A DNA stretch of 64,000 nucleotides from Branchiostoma lanceolatum (GCF_035083965.1 NC_089722.1:38301958-38365957); one strand, 5' to 3'. Positions 41,551-54,100 are shown, numbered from the stretch's first letter. Numbers and translations are program-made. Notes: generated from the letters alone by a model not told the origin.

Positions 41551-41760
41551 TTCTACCAACTCCAAACCTTTATCAACTCAAGATTACGCTTCATCCTCGG
41601 TATCTGGTGGCCCCAAAAGATAAACAATACAGATCTCCTTGCAAGAGCAGGCCAGGAACCCTTGGAAGTCACTATCAGGAGAAGAAAGTGGAGGTGGATT
41701 GGACACACTTTGAGAAAACCTGGATGTCTATATAACCTTCATTGCCTTACATAACATATA
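41551..41760 (+). pseudogene. LINE ORF2 C-terminal fragment
   Basis: A frame reads LQTFINSRLRFILGIWWPQK, then INNTDLLARAGQEPLEV and TIRRRKWRWIGHTLRKP. The pattern 'CLR.IL.I.WPD.I.N..L......P....I..RKW.WIGH.LR' is typical of the C-terminal region of reverse-transcriptase proteins of non-LTR elements. It is a short dead copy. Confidence 0.75.
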
Positions 41761-41849
41761 TGCACGCGGGCGGCGGAGTCTCTCATCAACTGGAGTGCAT
41801 CAACCCAAAGTCCCAGCCCTATGGCGGTTCATACCAGTCAAAAGCGAAA

Positions 41850-42440
41850 TACATTGTATTTGGGCGAAATACAGTGTATTTGGCTTTTGAATACACTGTA
41901 TTTCGCTAATACACTGTATTTCGCCAAATACACTGTATTTCACCCAAATACAGTGTATTTCGCTAATACACTGTATTTCGCCAAATACACTGTATTTCAC
42001 CCAAATACAATGTATTTCGCAGATACACCGTATCTCACCCCAATATTTGCGAAATACAGCGTCTTTCGCCAGATGCACTGTATTTCGCCAAATACAACGT
42101 ATTTCACCCAGATACAGTGTATTTCGCTAATGCACTGTATTTCGCCAAATACAACGTATTTCACCCAGATACAGTGTATTTCGCTAATACACTGTATTTC
42201 GCAAATACACCGTATTTCACCCCAATATTTGCGAAATACAGCGTCTTTCGCCAGATGCACTGTATTTCGCCAAATACAACGTATTTCACCCAGATACAGT
42301 GTATTTGCGAAATACAGCGTGTATTAGACCCAGTACAGTGTATTTCACCCCAGTACAATGTGTTTCACTGTATACACCCAGTACAATGTATTTCACCCCA
42401 GTACAATGTATTAATCCTACTACAATATATTGGGTGGGTA
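41850..42440. repeat. Palindromic minisatellite built on AAATACACTGTATTT
   Basis: Arrays of 15-16-bp palindromes AAATACA(CT/AC)GTATTT, joined by CGCC, CACCCA or CGCTA linkers, give a unit of about 28-30 bp and a larger unit of about 105 bp (GCGAAATACAGCGTCTTTCG at 42050 and 42230). All frames look open on both strands because of the period and the lack of stops. It is not coding. Confidence 0.85.
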
Positions 42441-42770
42441 CGGTGCGCTGTATTTGGGCAACCCTGCAGTACTGCCTGACTCCGCAAAGCAGATATGGCG
42501 ACATTGTACTAGTATTTCACGTAAGCTGACACGTGCAGTACCACTACAATCCGCCACGACAGTCTGCCTTGTGTTTGTCAAAAAGTTTGTGCATGGTTCG
42601 TGGCGGTTCAGGTAGCGGTGTGTAAATCCATTGCGTCTAAATGTTCAGGTACTAAGTAGGTTTATGCCATCATCTAAACGTATCGTAAATCCATTGCGTC
42701 TAAACCTCTTTAAATGTTCAGGTACTAAGTAGGTTTATGCCATCATCTAAACGTATCGTAAATCCATTGT
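42278..42770. repeat. Duplicated segment, copy A (about 490 bp)
   Basis: From CAACGTATTTCACCCAGATA through CGTAAATCCATTG, this appears identical to the segment that starts at 44909. It includes the 3' edge of the palindromic minisatellite, a unique part (GGCAACCCTGCAGTACTGCC, GCAGATATGGCGACATTG) and two units of a 73-bp tandem repeat. Confidence 0.85.
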
Positions 42771-43758
42771 CTCAAGCGTCAAACTGATGAAAGCTCGTTT
42801 GTAACGGACGAAATTAACAGGTAAAGTTCGACAGCAATTTATTTGCAATTGCCATAAAAAGGAATTGTATGCCAACTGGTAGTTGGCAATTTGTTCACAT
42901 GATCTACAGTACATGTCATCAACATTAAATGTGCTCAACAGAGAATGAATGACATTTGTGCATTTCCTATAGCTTTTTTTACGCCCATGTAAAACACGAT
43001 TTATAAAATGTAAGCCTTTGGGGCGATAAAAAAACTCATGAATATTAAGACCATGGCCATGCCATACCAAACGATGATCCCCTTAGGTTCGTAAGCCTAA
43101 CACAAATCTGGCGACGATTTTCAGTGAGTAATCATATTACAACGAAGTCATATTTTTGCATCATGGACGTCGCTATACATTGTGATAGTGTTGCTTGAAC
43201 TAATCATGTATAGCTATAAACTAGATAAGATGACTTTTAAAATCCCATAATCGGGCCATAACATTGCTTTGGTTGCCTTTAAACAGCAGCAGACACAGAT
43301 AGGCGTCCAATATTATCATGAGGCAAGCTTCCCAATCATTTATTGAATGCGCGATATTATAAATCTTTTTTTAAGGCGGACAAATTGCGGAGGACACTAC
43401 GGATCGAGGATTTGATGTGCCAGGTCAGTTTTTTTTTTTCATTTCCATTTTACACTTGCTTCACCGAACGTTTCGCTAATTTCTGAAATCGATATCTATC
43501 TTCTAGAAAAAACTGCCGTTAAATGCTTATGGATACCAACAGATCGCGAAAGATTCTTTAAGTCATATCGTTACAAAGTTCCCGAATAGAACAGACACGT
43601 GTTTAAAGGAATTCACTTGGGGCCAAGCCCTTCATTAATTTTTAGTAGCCAAAAAGACATCTACCATATTTATCATGTCATAATAATGTTCAAAACATAC
43701 AATGCAAAATGTCACATAATAATAATCGAAAGTCGCTAGGGGGCAGGCTCAAATAACG
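42771..43758. other. No gene; repeat fragment at 43060-43270
   Basis: 43060-43270 matches the right half of the MITE at 25821-26143 (ATGATCCCCTTAG, CATACATTGTGATAGTGTTG). No coding motif elsewhere. Confidence 0.45.
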
Positions 43759-44453
43759 TCAGGATGTACAACTCGAGGCAAATACACTTGGTGCTAGAAT
43801 ATCGTTAAGGTTTTTGTCCTCCGCTGAACTGAAGTACTCTGTTATTTTATACTCAGAGGGAATCGGTGGCCGGGTTGCCAGGGCAGCGCGTCTGCAGACA
43901 CTCATGCGGCTAATCGTTGGCCCATCGGAAGGTGTGCCACACGTTTGGCCTTTACCTTTTAGTGAGGTAGGTGAGATTTTATGAAAAGTTTCTAACAAAA
44001 AGTATTTATAATATACAATTGTCTCAATGGTCCGTTTAGTCAGTGAAAAATCATAAATGTGCATTGAGGAATTTTGACAGTGCCTAATTACAGTGCATTG
44101 GCATTGTCGTTTTCAATCGGCTCTCGATATGTTTGCGGACAAAAGGAGCGCCAGCATTATAGGGAATCAGGCGCGGTATTGTATTTACCATGATTGCAGT
44201 CCACAGACGTATTATACAATCATGAATTTTCACCGCATAAGATTTGGAGATTTATCCACTGTTTATTCTGACAGATGCGCGCCCAGTCATGCATGGATGT
44301 AAGGCTTCTTCTCGTCATGCTGGTCAACGAGAGAACGATTGAGTTAATACGAGATATGCTCAGGTAAACTTGACAGGGTTTTCAAGGGATACCGCTAGAT
44401 AATTGTGTTTTAGTCGAAATTGTATTTTGCTATCTTTGTATCAATATTACACA
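43759..44453. other. Unassigned; minus-strand 101-codon frame
   Basis: The frame at 44064-43759 includes GQTCGTPSDGPTISRMSVCR and PPIPSEYKITEYF. I recognise no family and see no clear splice sites. It may be an exon remnant or chance. Confidence 0.25.
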
Positions 44454-44746
44454 GGTGTCCCTGTGGTGTAGTGGTCTGCTCTTCTGTCACTACCACATCT
44501 GGTTCAAATTATCTTGACCAGAAGGCCCGAGTTCGTGCCTGGGTACCTGAACAAGAGGCGCATTGAGTCATACCAAAGACTTTATAAAAATGGTACATAC
44601 TTCTGAAACAGTATGGAAGTTAAACACACTCCACTGCCAGTGGACTAGCCCCCTGCTGCAGTAATTGCACTCAGTGTTGCCCACGGCTACGAAACGGAGA
44701 TGGGCACCGCCCTATACACCTTATAGTGTGGGAGGATTTTAACTAA
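44454..44746 (+). repeat. tRNA-derived SINE, second family, copy 2
   Basis: Head GTGTCCCTGTGGTGTAGTGG (A box) and GAGTTCGTGCC (B box). The body is colinear with 14926-15228. Confidence 0.8.
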
Positions 44747-44908
44747 ATAACTAACACAGTTTCGATGTGTGACATGTTTGGGAAACAGATATTGGTATAT
44801 TCCATATACCCTTCCATTTGTCGAGAGGACTCATTGTGCAATCTCTGAGAATTTTAATTAGTATATAGTTTTAGGCACTTTTAAATGTCCTGTATGACAA
44901 CAAATGGG

Positions 44909-45540
44909 CAACGTATTTCACCCAGATACAGTGTATTTGCGAAATACAGCGTGTATTAGACCCAGTACAGTGTATTTCACCCCAGTACAATGTGTTTCAC
45001 TGTATACACCCAGTACAATGTATTTCACCCCAGTACAATGTATTAATCCTACTACAATATATTGGGTGGGTACGGTGCGCTGTATTTGGGCAACCCTGCA
45101 GTACTGCCTGACTCCGCAAAGCAGATATGGCGACATTGTACTAGTATTTCACGTAAGCTGACACGTGCAGTACCACTACAATCCGCCACGACAGTCTGCC
45201 TTGTGTTTGTCAAAAAGTTTGTGCATGGTTCGTGGCGGTTCAGGTAGCGGTGTGTAAATCCATTGCGTCTAAATGTTCAGGTACTAAGTAGGTTTATGCC
45301 ATCATCTAAACGTATCGTAAATCCATTGCGTCTAAACCTCTTTAAATGTTCAGGTACTAAGTAGGTTTATGCCATCATCTAAACGTATCGTAAATCCATT
45401 GCGTCTAAACCTCTTTAAATGTTCAGGTACTAAGTAGGTTTATGCCATCATCTAAACGTATCGTAAATCCATTGCGTCTAAACCTCTTTAAATGTTCAGG
45501 TACTAAGTAGGTTTATGCCATCATCTAAACGTATCGAAGC
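44909..45540. repeat. Duplicated segment, copy B, with expanded 73-bp tandem repeat
   Basis: Copy of 42278-42770. The 73-bp unit (TGTTCAGGTACTAAGTAGGT then TTATGCCATCATCTAAACGT and so on) occurs four times here, with GTACTAAG at 45281, 45354, 45427 and 45500, against two in copy A. Units are identical except for the shorter first one. Confidence 0.9.
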
Positions 45541-45880
45541 AGTACTATCTAACTTCAGCTTTAGAAGTCTTGCACCTTTCTAACTGCAGCTTTAGAAGTC
45601 TTGCACCCTAGCGAAATAGAGTTTCTAAACGTTTGCCTAATGTAAAGTAAGGTATCCCAAGATTATTTAAAGTCATTTATACAAGTACAGTATTGTGCCA
45701 TTCTCTCTAGAAAATTAGGAGAGGATTAGAATAGATGTCTGTCGACAAAGTCACGGAAGGATTTTTTTCACGATCAAACATGTTCAAATGGCACATTAAA
45801 ATTCATACCGATAAGCCGATGCACCTTTATCTGTTAGAAACAAACTTTTAACACTTAAGTTTATAATTTCTACGGGTCGG
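45541..45880. other. No gene; short direct repeat
   Basis: TCTAACT.CAGCTTTAGAAGTC then TTGCACC is present twice (about 45547 and 45580). Otherwise no feature. Confidence 0.5.
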
Positions 45881-45889
45881 AGACCTGGG

Positions 45890-46560
45890 GTTCAGCTAAA
45901 AGCTCCATTCACCTAAAATTATGTAAACAAGCCCGGCTGCACGTACCGAGATCGGCGTGCGGCCTTGCTGAAAAGGCGGAACTTTGAGGGAGGTTTCCCA
46001 TTCAAGTGTAAGCCTAAACGCCATCCAATACCTTTTAAGACTTCGCCTGGAAGTGCCTGCCTTCAGTTAGATGCTCTCTCTCTCTGGTCAGATAGACCTA
46101 AACAAAACTGGAGCCAAACATTGGGCGTCAGGAGTCCGGAAGATTTAAGAGGAGTGCGGTCTTTGCTATATCTGTTCTTTATCACAAAGAACAGGTAGGT
46201 CCCAAATCATTAATTCTTTCAATCAACGTTTGAAAGACATTCACTTTCAATATTTTTTTGAAAAAATACACAGATATAACAAAGGTGGAACCGCTAGAAA
46301 CAAAATGAGATCCTATAAACTGCTCAAGTCCACGTATGAAGAAGAAAAGTATCTAAATTTACAGCACAGGGCCGCGGTCACAAAATACGGATCAGCGTTT
46401 TAAACTGTCACAAACTTCAAATTGAAACCGGACGTCATAACCGCACTCCCCTGGAAAAACGAATATGTAGCCATTGTGATCTTTATAGGGTAGAGGATTA
46501 GCGACAGTGTGTAGTTGAATGAAGTTTATACAACGCAGAGAGGGATGAGCTTTATGAACT
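45890..46560 (+). pseudogene. LINE ORF2 C-terminal fragment, several frameshifts and stops
   Basis: Pieces in changing frames read LKLCKQARLHVPRSACGLAE; then NQRLKDIHFQYFFEKIHRYN, ARNKMRSYKLLKSTYEEEKY, LNLQHRAAVTKYGSAF; then after a shift CHKLQIETGRHNRTPLEKRI then CSHC..YRVED. This is the same C-terminal layout as the minus-strand fragment at 1022-1535. The copy is badly decayed and stops where the TIR element at 46606 begins. Confidence 0.7.
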
Positions 46561-46605
46561 AATGAAAGTAATGCAATGTATGTTTCCCCATTTCATATAC
46601 CTTAG

Positions 46606-47666
46606 ACCCCCATTCCACTTGAACGGCGCTCTCGCCGCGCTCTCACGGCAACCTAAAATGGTCCAGAGCGCCGTGAGAGCGCCGAACTCCTGGAAAATGT
46701 GCTCAAGTGGAATCTCTACCACGAACCTTGCGCGCACTCAGCGCGACCAAAATATGTCAAATGTGAGCAACTTTTGAAAGATTTCACAGATCACTCAACG
46801 AATTCCAGAGATAAAGAACGAATTTTTGTTACGTTTGGTGTGCTTTGTGGTCTTCTCATGATCAGTCATACCTTTACCTCTTGCATCATATCTGAATGAT
46901 AAAATCAAGGGGAAGATTCAATTGTAGTCGCTGCACGGTCGCTCAGTGTGTCTTAGGTAATATATGTATGTTCAACTTTTTTTTCAGTGTTGTCTGTCAT
47001 GTAAACTGCAATAAATGTATTTTATCATTCTTCGTTATAATAGAAACGTAAATCACAGAATTTTGAAACACATTTTGAACCACTGACAGTAAAACTTGGA
47101 GGGAATTTAATTTGAATGGAAGTAAGTACTTGTAGTTATTCGTCAATTTGTATTACCCACGAGCAAAAACTATGGTTTGACCACAAAATCCCCAGAAATT
47201 CAAGATACACGACTTCAAGAACGAAATTTGTTTGAACTACAGTTAAGACCATTCAATCCTCATAGAGCGCTGTGATCCTTGAGCGCTCGCTGCGGCCCTT
47301 TGATCCCACCTTGGGCGCTCTCACGTCGCTCACCGCGCTCTCACGGCGCTCTCACGGCGCTCATCGCGCTCGCTCCGCGCTCTCTCGGCGCTCGTTTTTT
47401 GATTGCCATCCGCGGCGCTCTCACGCCGAAGGTTTTGAGCATGTCCAAAACCATCGCCGAGGTGACGGCGCGCATGGCGCTCTCGCCGCGCTGTCGGCGC
47501 TCTCACGGTGCTCTCGCCGTGCTGTCGGCGCTCTCACGGCGCTCTCGCCGCGCTGTCGGCGCTCTCACGGCGCTCTCGCCGCGCTGTCGGCGCTCTTACG
47601 GCGATCTGGCCAAAATGAGGTCGCTGTGAGAGCGCGGTGAGTGCGCCGTCCAAGTGGAATGGGGGT
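46606..47666. mobile_element. TIR element carrying a CGCTCTCACGG minisatellite
   Basis: ACCCCCATTCCACTTGAACG then GCGCTCTCGCCGCGCTCTCA at the left is matched by the complement of 47620-47666 (GGCGCACTCACCGCGCTCTC...CAAGTGGAATGGGGGT). No transposase is seen in about 1 kb. The centre is AT-rich and both subterminal regions are built from GCGCTCTC repeats. Confidence 0.75.
47265..47640. repeat. GC-rich minisatellite, GCGCTCTCACG unit
   Basis: About 370 bp of GCGCTCTCACG and GCGCTCTCGCCGCGCTGTCG units, with a regular 31-32-bp period in the second half. It is strongly GC-rich in an AT-rich setting. The Arg/Ser/Ala/Leu-rich open frames over it are artefacts. Confidence 0.85.
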
Positions 47667-47811
47667 ATAATGGCGTTAGACAAAACCTTGATTAGCACGT
47701 CTGTACCTATATTTATACCATTGTACTTTAAAAAGAGTGCTAGCTTGTCGCTGCATATTTTTCAAACTGTGACGTTTTCTGTTGTGACCTGTGCTGAACC
47801 CATTAGGCATG

Positions 47812-48028
47812 TGTTGAGTAGATAAAGGCACTAGCTAGGAGAGCAAGGAATGAGGTCTTGACTCAGTGCTTGCCTGGTGAGAAGTGATATAGATGGACAG
47901 ATGTCCATCCCCTTTATTACCAAGTAATCAGTAACAGATGTCTGGTGTCTCTTGACCACCAGGGATAGACTGCTCGTCTTCCTGTTGTAATTACAGTAAC
48001 ATCTTGCACAGTAAATGTCTCTACTACA
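47812..48028 (-). repeat. LTR, 217 bp (window-left copy)
   Basis: TG...CA repeat identical to 49303-49519 as far as I can compare. It has no visible similarity to the 138-bp LTRs of the element at 5576. Confidence 0.85.
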
Positions 48029-49302
48029 ATACTCCCCCGTACACTTAGAAGTGGTCCCCACTTCTTTAAAATTACTCGTAATCAGCAGAAGGCACGATCT
48101 AAGTATGACAGTTTAAAACGGAGAGGTCAGATACAATAATATAAACAGAGATGGTAAGGTAAACATTGCAATGCCATAAACGGGCAGGGGTGTGACAAGT
48201 AATTGACTTCTTCCGGATGATGACAAAGCCTCACAGACGGGCTGCTGCTGTGATGATAGAGACAGAGGCGTCTGGGTACTTCAAAGCACGAACATAAAAC
48301 AACAAACATAAACAAGCAAAAACAGGCTTCGCTACGTACTGACATAGCAGTCAAGTACGAGCAAGTTCTACGTTAACGCAGCATGGTCAACGCAGTATCC
48401 GACATTACCCAGCTTCAGGGTGGTCGGCAAATATCAACTCACAATCATGTCACATCTAGCATAGACTGTCCCGTAGGCAAATCAGTTCTATCTAGGGAAG
48501 GCATCATGCAGTCTCAATACAAAACAATACAATATAGCGTCCACCAGGTGGATCCGTTTCCCGTAGGCTTACGAATAGTCCACTTGGCGGGTCCGTCACC
48601 CGTAGGCTCACGAACCAAGGACGAACATACAAGAATACAAGACATCGTGCAATAATGGTACCTAGCTACAAGAAAAACCACAAAAGTTCGAGATGTTGCA
48701 CAAAGTTCAGTGGTCGGGCAGGATACGCGGAGAAGTACTTTTTCACAGTTCGGCTAGTTTTCACGGTAGAAGGTCACGCTGGTTATCACGGATGGGCAGC
48801 GACGGGTTCCGTCGTAGGGGTAGTCGGGCTGGGTCGCGATCAAGTCGGCATGGTGGGTCAGGAAGACGGCAGCGTAGTCGGCAGGACAGCGCTCACGGGG
48901 TCTTGCGCACGTGGTCGGCGGCGGGTGGCATCAGGACATCGGCGGCGTGCTCTGGCCTCAGCGACGGCGAGCAGGGAGTCCGGATGCCTGGGCACATGGC
49001 AGACGTGGTCGGCTGGCAGGCTGGCTTGGTTAGAGGGCGGCATGGAGACACGTCGGGCGAGCTGGGTCGGTGTGATACGGCGGCAGGCTGGCTAAACGGA
49101 CGGCGTACGCGTGGTGAGTCGGGGCTGCTGGCTGTCGACGTGGCACGATGGCAGGCGTAGCATCGCAGCGCGGACGGAGCTTGCTTTAGTAGCCGCTGGT
49201 CTCGATCGCTACCGGGCGACTCGGGCGGCATGGTAGCTGGCCAAGGCTTGCGTCGAGGCGGGTTCGGCCGTTCGAAAACGGCAACCACCGCTATGCCACC
49301 AG

Positions 49303-49519
49303 TGTTGAGTAGATAAAGGCACTAGCTAGGAGAGCAAGGAATGAGGTCTTGACTCAGTGCTTGCCTGGTGAGAAGTGATATAGATGGACAGATGTCCATC
49401 CCCTTTATTACCAAGTAATCAGTAACAGATGTCTGGTGTCTCTTGACCACCAGGGATAGACTGCTCGTCTTCCTGTTGTAATTACAGTAACATCTTGCAC
49501 AGTAAATGTCTCTACTACA
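49303..49519 (-). repeat. LTR, 217 bp (window-right copy)
   Basis: Second LTR; followed by the CATG target-site copy. Confidence 0.85.
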
Positions 49520-49523
49520 CATG

Positions 49524-51105
49524 TGTGTACAATAAAGGTCTTCATTCATATGTTGTCTGCACTTTGTTGAAACATCACGACAGAGTGCTTAAGTTGACAC
49601 TTCCCGTGTTATAGGCACGTGTCAAAAACCTCACGATATATCGATGTATTCCCTCCATTACTTGTTTTGTCTGTCACGCGAGAGGGATTCTTGACACGCG
49701 CTTCACCACCGCACGATAATTGAGAGAACAGAGCTACTGAGGGATAACAGATCTCTTGGCCTGATCTGGTCTGAGCTGGAAAAACAGTGTGGCACGTCTC
49801 TCTCAACCCTAGGGCGAAACGAAAATGAAAAATGTATCGGTTTGAAAATACAGTTTATCCATTGGTATATTCTGTCGTTATCAGGGAACCCATGCATAAG
49901 TATTGCCGTTCAAGTTGAATACGTGTGTGCGTTTCCTTTGAAAACACTAGTGGTTTGGGAAAGCATGGATTCCTTAAAAAGATTATATCGGAAAACTTAT
50001 AACTCTCGCCAAGGACGCAGCATGGCTCACACTTTCTATGGAAGCTATCCGAGACGAATATAAAAAAGACGCATATAAAATGTTCGCATATACTTGGCGA
50101 CACTTGGATGCAAAGTGTCTGTCGAGAATTACGGGGCATCTAAGACGACTATGAATTCGGAGATATCGCAACAAGGTCACATAGAAATGGATTTGTATAC
50201 TCAAGGAAGTTTCAAATTGAGGCCTTCCTGAAATTCCACCAAGCACCTTGCACACATCGTCTAAACAATACGGCAAGCCTTGTAATCGATCAGACAAAAC
50301 TCTATACACATTTCCAGACTGCTGACTTTAGAGGCTGCCAATTTCGCTGTAAAACAAAAGGAAGCAAACCACTTTTCCGGGACGCAGTTTGGCTGTACAT
50401 TTTTAGAGCAAGCAGATGCGCATGCACAGGGAAATGGGCACTCGTTTGCTTGACCGACACAAATGTTCACACGAAGTTTTACAGCCATTGGTAACCTACT
50501 GTGGAGTGAGCATCTGGGATCATTTATGGATGTCAGGTACTGAATGTAAGACTTTGTAACAATTCCACAATGATCACAATAGTGCATGGTCTGCAAATCG
50601 CATGTAAATCACAAGATATGTTGCCCGTCCGCCATTCGCACTAAATACATAGGGTGGGAAAACGCTTTACTGGCCAACAGTGTAAATTTGAGGTCGCATT
50701 TGCAGAGTGGAAGTGACAACACGGGATAGCTGGCCCGACAGATCGACTCATTAGCACGTGTCCGCTAAGCCCGTAGTCATTTAATCTTGTCGGCACTTTG
50801 TTTGAACTTCAAGGATTTTTGTTTTATTTCACTAGTCTCGTTTATCTTTCCGTTATCCATGGGAGATTGAATGGCCTTTCGCGGTTGATTGATCAAGAGC
50901 CTCTACTTGCACTCCAGGGGCGTGCCAACAACTGATTCTCTTCATCGTTTAGTCATTTCGTGGCACTGATAGTTTCGGCTACAGTCTGTAGCGCGCCAGG
51001 CGTCATCGACGCACTTCACAACCACACGGCAATTGTGACTTCAGCTACTCGGCCGGGGGTAGATGCACTTCATCTTTCGATAGACGAGGGTTACCAGTAG
51101 TTGCA
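49524..51105. other. No gene; upstream region of the RING/TRAF gene
   Basis: Several 60-110-codon minus-strand frames lack recognisable motifs. The last few hundred bases should contain the promoter and 5' UTR of the gene starting at 51106. A TATA box is not evident. Confidence 0.35.
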
Positions 51106-54100
51106 ATGGCGTTCGGAAGGTGGACTGTGGACCGTGACCTTAAGCGGGACATTCGGACAACTCCTATCGGTATGTACCAGCTAACCTTCCTACAATGTTG
51201 TAGCGACTACGGTATTACCTAGTCTAGGAAATAGAAGTCATAGGAGCACGCCCACAAACAATCTATAGTTTGAATCTTTGTCTGGATGGTCTAGTAGAGT
51301 TAGTTGTTGCACTGTGATGTTTATTTTTGTTTTCTTTTTTATGTTGATAAGTAAGCATGGCCTAACGCTCTGTCGCTGCTGCTTTATTCGTTCCATTTGG
51401 CACGAACTCCTTCCAGTTGAAATTAAACGTACATACACGTGTACGGGAACCGCGTGTGAATTTTATGGATGACATCGGCGCGCGCATTGAGAGGCAAACA
51501 CATTTGATCAAATATAAATACGTATGATTTTGCCTTCCTACATCTGCTTGGAGATTATAGCAAGTTAGTTTTAATCCCCTTGGTAAGTGCAAAAGTGAAA
51601 CCAGTACCGTAGTTGTAAAAGAAAAGTGACACTACTGTGGTATCCTTGTCTTGAGTGTAGTTACCAACTAGGCTACCACACAAGTGTAACACAACGGTGT
51701 TACTTTCTGAATCTCTTGAAAACAGGAATAACAGACTTGTTGGCTGTGACGCCGTGCTGTGTTGCAATATTTCCAAATGTTTCAAAAAGAGAGAAGAAAC
51801 TACTAGGTGATCAGAATTTAGTTTAGCAATATCCCACAGTTTGTATGTTTTTGTTTTTGTTTTCTTTAGTTTTTAGCATTAGAATGTAGCATTTTATCAA
51901 TTTATGTTTTACATTATGTATCTTACAGACCACGTGTGGTCTTCTGTGCATTTAGCCCTTCTGGACAGGAATATGCAATAAAGACTATTATATTATTATT
52001 ATATTGTTCATTACGCAGCGAACAGTTCCTCGAACCAACTCAGGTTTTGCAAAGGTTTCACAAATTTCTGCTAAACGTACCGCAAATTTCTGGTGCGTAT
52101 TTCGTGACCTGTACTGTAACACTGACATATACCACCATTAAAAAACGTTGTTAAAGAAAGGATACACAACCAATTGTAGGGATATGAGCGTACTCTTGGT
52201 GTAAGTGAAAAAAAAATGTTATTGCTGTATATATTTATGATTGTATGTACACACAGAGAGGAATGTAGAGCAATAGATTTATGTCGAAAAACACCACCAG
52301 AAAAGGCGTAGATTTTGAACCTTCTCAATTGCACATAACTTCATTAGGACACAACATTAACACTAGAACGGCAACATTTGCGATAGCAAATACAGAATAT
52401 TTTCTCATCTCCCTCCCAATGTCCCCCGCTCAATAATTTCGCGCGCAAATCACAGGTCAGGTCCACGTGGGACTTGGGGTCACTGACCTTTAGGTCGTGT
52501 TTTTTACGTTCGCACCTGGCAACACCATATATATATGGTCATAGGAGAAAAATTGGAGATCTTCTCCCCAAAAATACCCTCCAAAATCGTTTTTTGAAGT
52601 GGTGTATACCGAAAGTGCGAATGGGGTTCTTTGAATATTTGTTCATTGTACCCCCTTAGCAAATTTCAGGTCATTTGGATGTATTTCCAGAGCACAAGAG
52701 GCCAAAATGTACGTTTTTGGTCAGAAAAACCTCAATAAAATCGTTTTAAAGACATGTATCGAAAAGATAAAAAAGTCTCCCCGGGTATTTACCCGCTCTA
52801 CATGTATACCAAATTTCAGCTCAGTTGGTGCAGGGACGACCGAGCTGAGTCGATTACAAAATTTGACAGGAGAAAGAAACCTTACGAACACAATATGTTG
52901 CGCCCAACAGTATGTTGGGCTCAACATAAAAACATGTTGATACGCACCTCATGCGGACTTGTATACACGCACAAGTGTGACAGGCCGGGCTTTAATAGCA
53001 TTCATGGTATTTCTTTTCACGCTTTCGGAGTCGAAATGGGGTGTCGTCCATTTAGATTAGACCTCATGTGTCCAAATAGTGTGTAGGTCATTATGTCAAC
53101 AGATGCACATGTTTTTGTTTCAAAAATTCACGACAGAAATTACTTATTGCAGGTATCGCAAATGATGAAATTGAGGGACGCTTGGAAGACGAGGTGGAGT
53201 GCCCTGTGTGGTGAATACAAACTTTATATATCTTTATCTTCGCCAAGAAGATTAATCTGTATCACATTTGCATAATTAATGAGGAGAGTTCTACCGCATT
53301 TCATGATAGGACTCTAAAACATGTGACATATGTACCTGGGAAGAGAGAACTTTCATGATTCAATATTCATAAATTATTCTAATTTGATAACGTCAGCGGT
53401 CAAAATCCAAGAACATATCATTCGATTGGGTATAGGCTTTTTCCCTTCAAATTTGTAACTACCTGGTACTTTCTTAATCAAAAACCTTTAGATCTACATT
53501 TCTAGGGAGGTTGGGAGGTCTATATAAAACAAGAAGTAACACATTTGCTAACTATGTGCTCTTTCGTCATTACCAGCTATACCATCCTGTTGACAGCGAT
53601 GAAAATAGCGGCGTGCGCGCACAGCATCTGTGGGACCTGTGCAGATACCTTACCAACAAAACGCTGCCCAAAATGCAGGACTGACTTTGATTCTGTGTCA
53701 GTGGACGAGGAGACGAGACAGCGGGCGGGTGAGGTTCCTGCCAAATGCAGCCTGTGTGGTTTCCAGGGCAAGGTTCGCGACGTCCTACAGCACAAGAAGG
53801 CGGACTGTACATTCCAAACTGTAGGTCCCGTTACACTTCTAATACCAGCATTAGCAAGAAAGTAAAGTATGAATAAGTAGGCAAATGGTTTACTGTACAT
53901 GTGGTATGGTAATCTACACACGAAATGTCGCTTTCCCGCTCCTCGTGCGTTTGAAATCATGATGGGAAGGTAAGGGGTGATCCCAGTATAACTACAACAG
54001 CATAAAATCAGCAAATTAAGATAGCACTTTCTGTTCTAGTATTCGAGACAGCGTCACCTACCAACTGGTTACTTTGTTTTCATTACTTAAGTATTAGTAC

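Larger units (their letters stand above)
47812..49519 (-). mobile_element. Second non-autonomous LTR retroelement, minus orientation
   Basis: Direct repeats of 217 bp (47812-48028 and 49303-49519), TGTTGAGT...CTACTACA, apparently identical, flanked by CATG (47808-47811 and 49520-49523). Read on the minus strand, the interior begins CTGGTGGCATAGCGGTGGTT then GCCGTTTTCGAACGGCCGAA, clearly related to the interior start of the element at 5576-7237. It then has a GCTACCATGCCGCC start context. A purine run lies at the other end (CGGGGGAGTAT before the LTR). No gag or pol is recognised. A minus frame at 49288-48893 (MPPESPG within it) may be a gag remnant. Confidence 0.85.

Noticed and set aside
41800-42529. 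Several YCISE/VFRQIQCIS-type proteins on both strands
   Set aside because: Frames of the AAATACACTGTATTT palindromic minisatellite and of its duplicated edge, not conserved proteins.
47272-47640. Two overlapping 116-122-codon Arg/Leu/Ser-rich proteins
   Set aside because: They are frames of the GCGCTCTCACG minisatellite.
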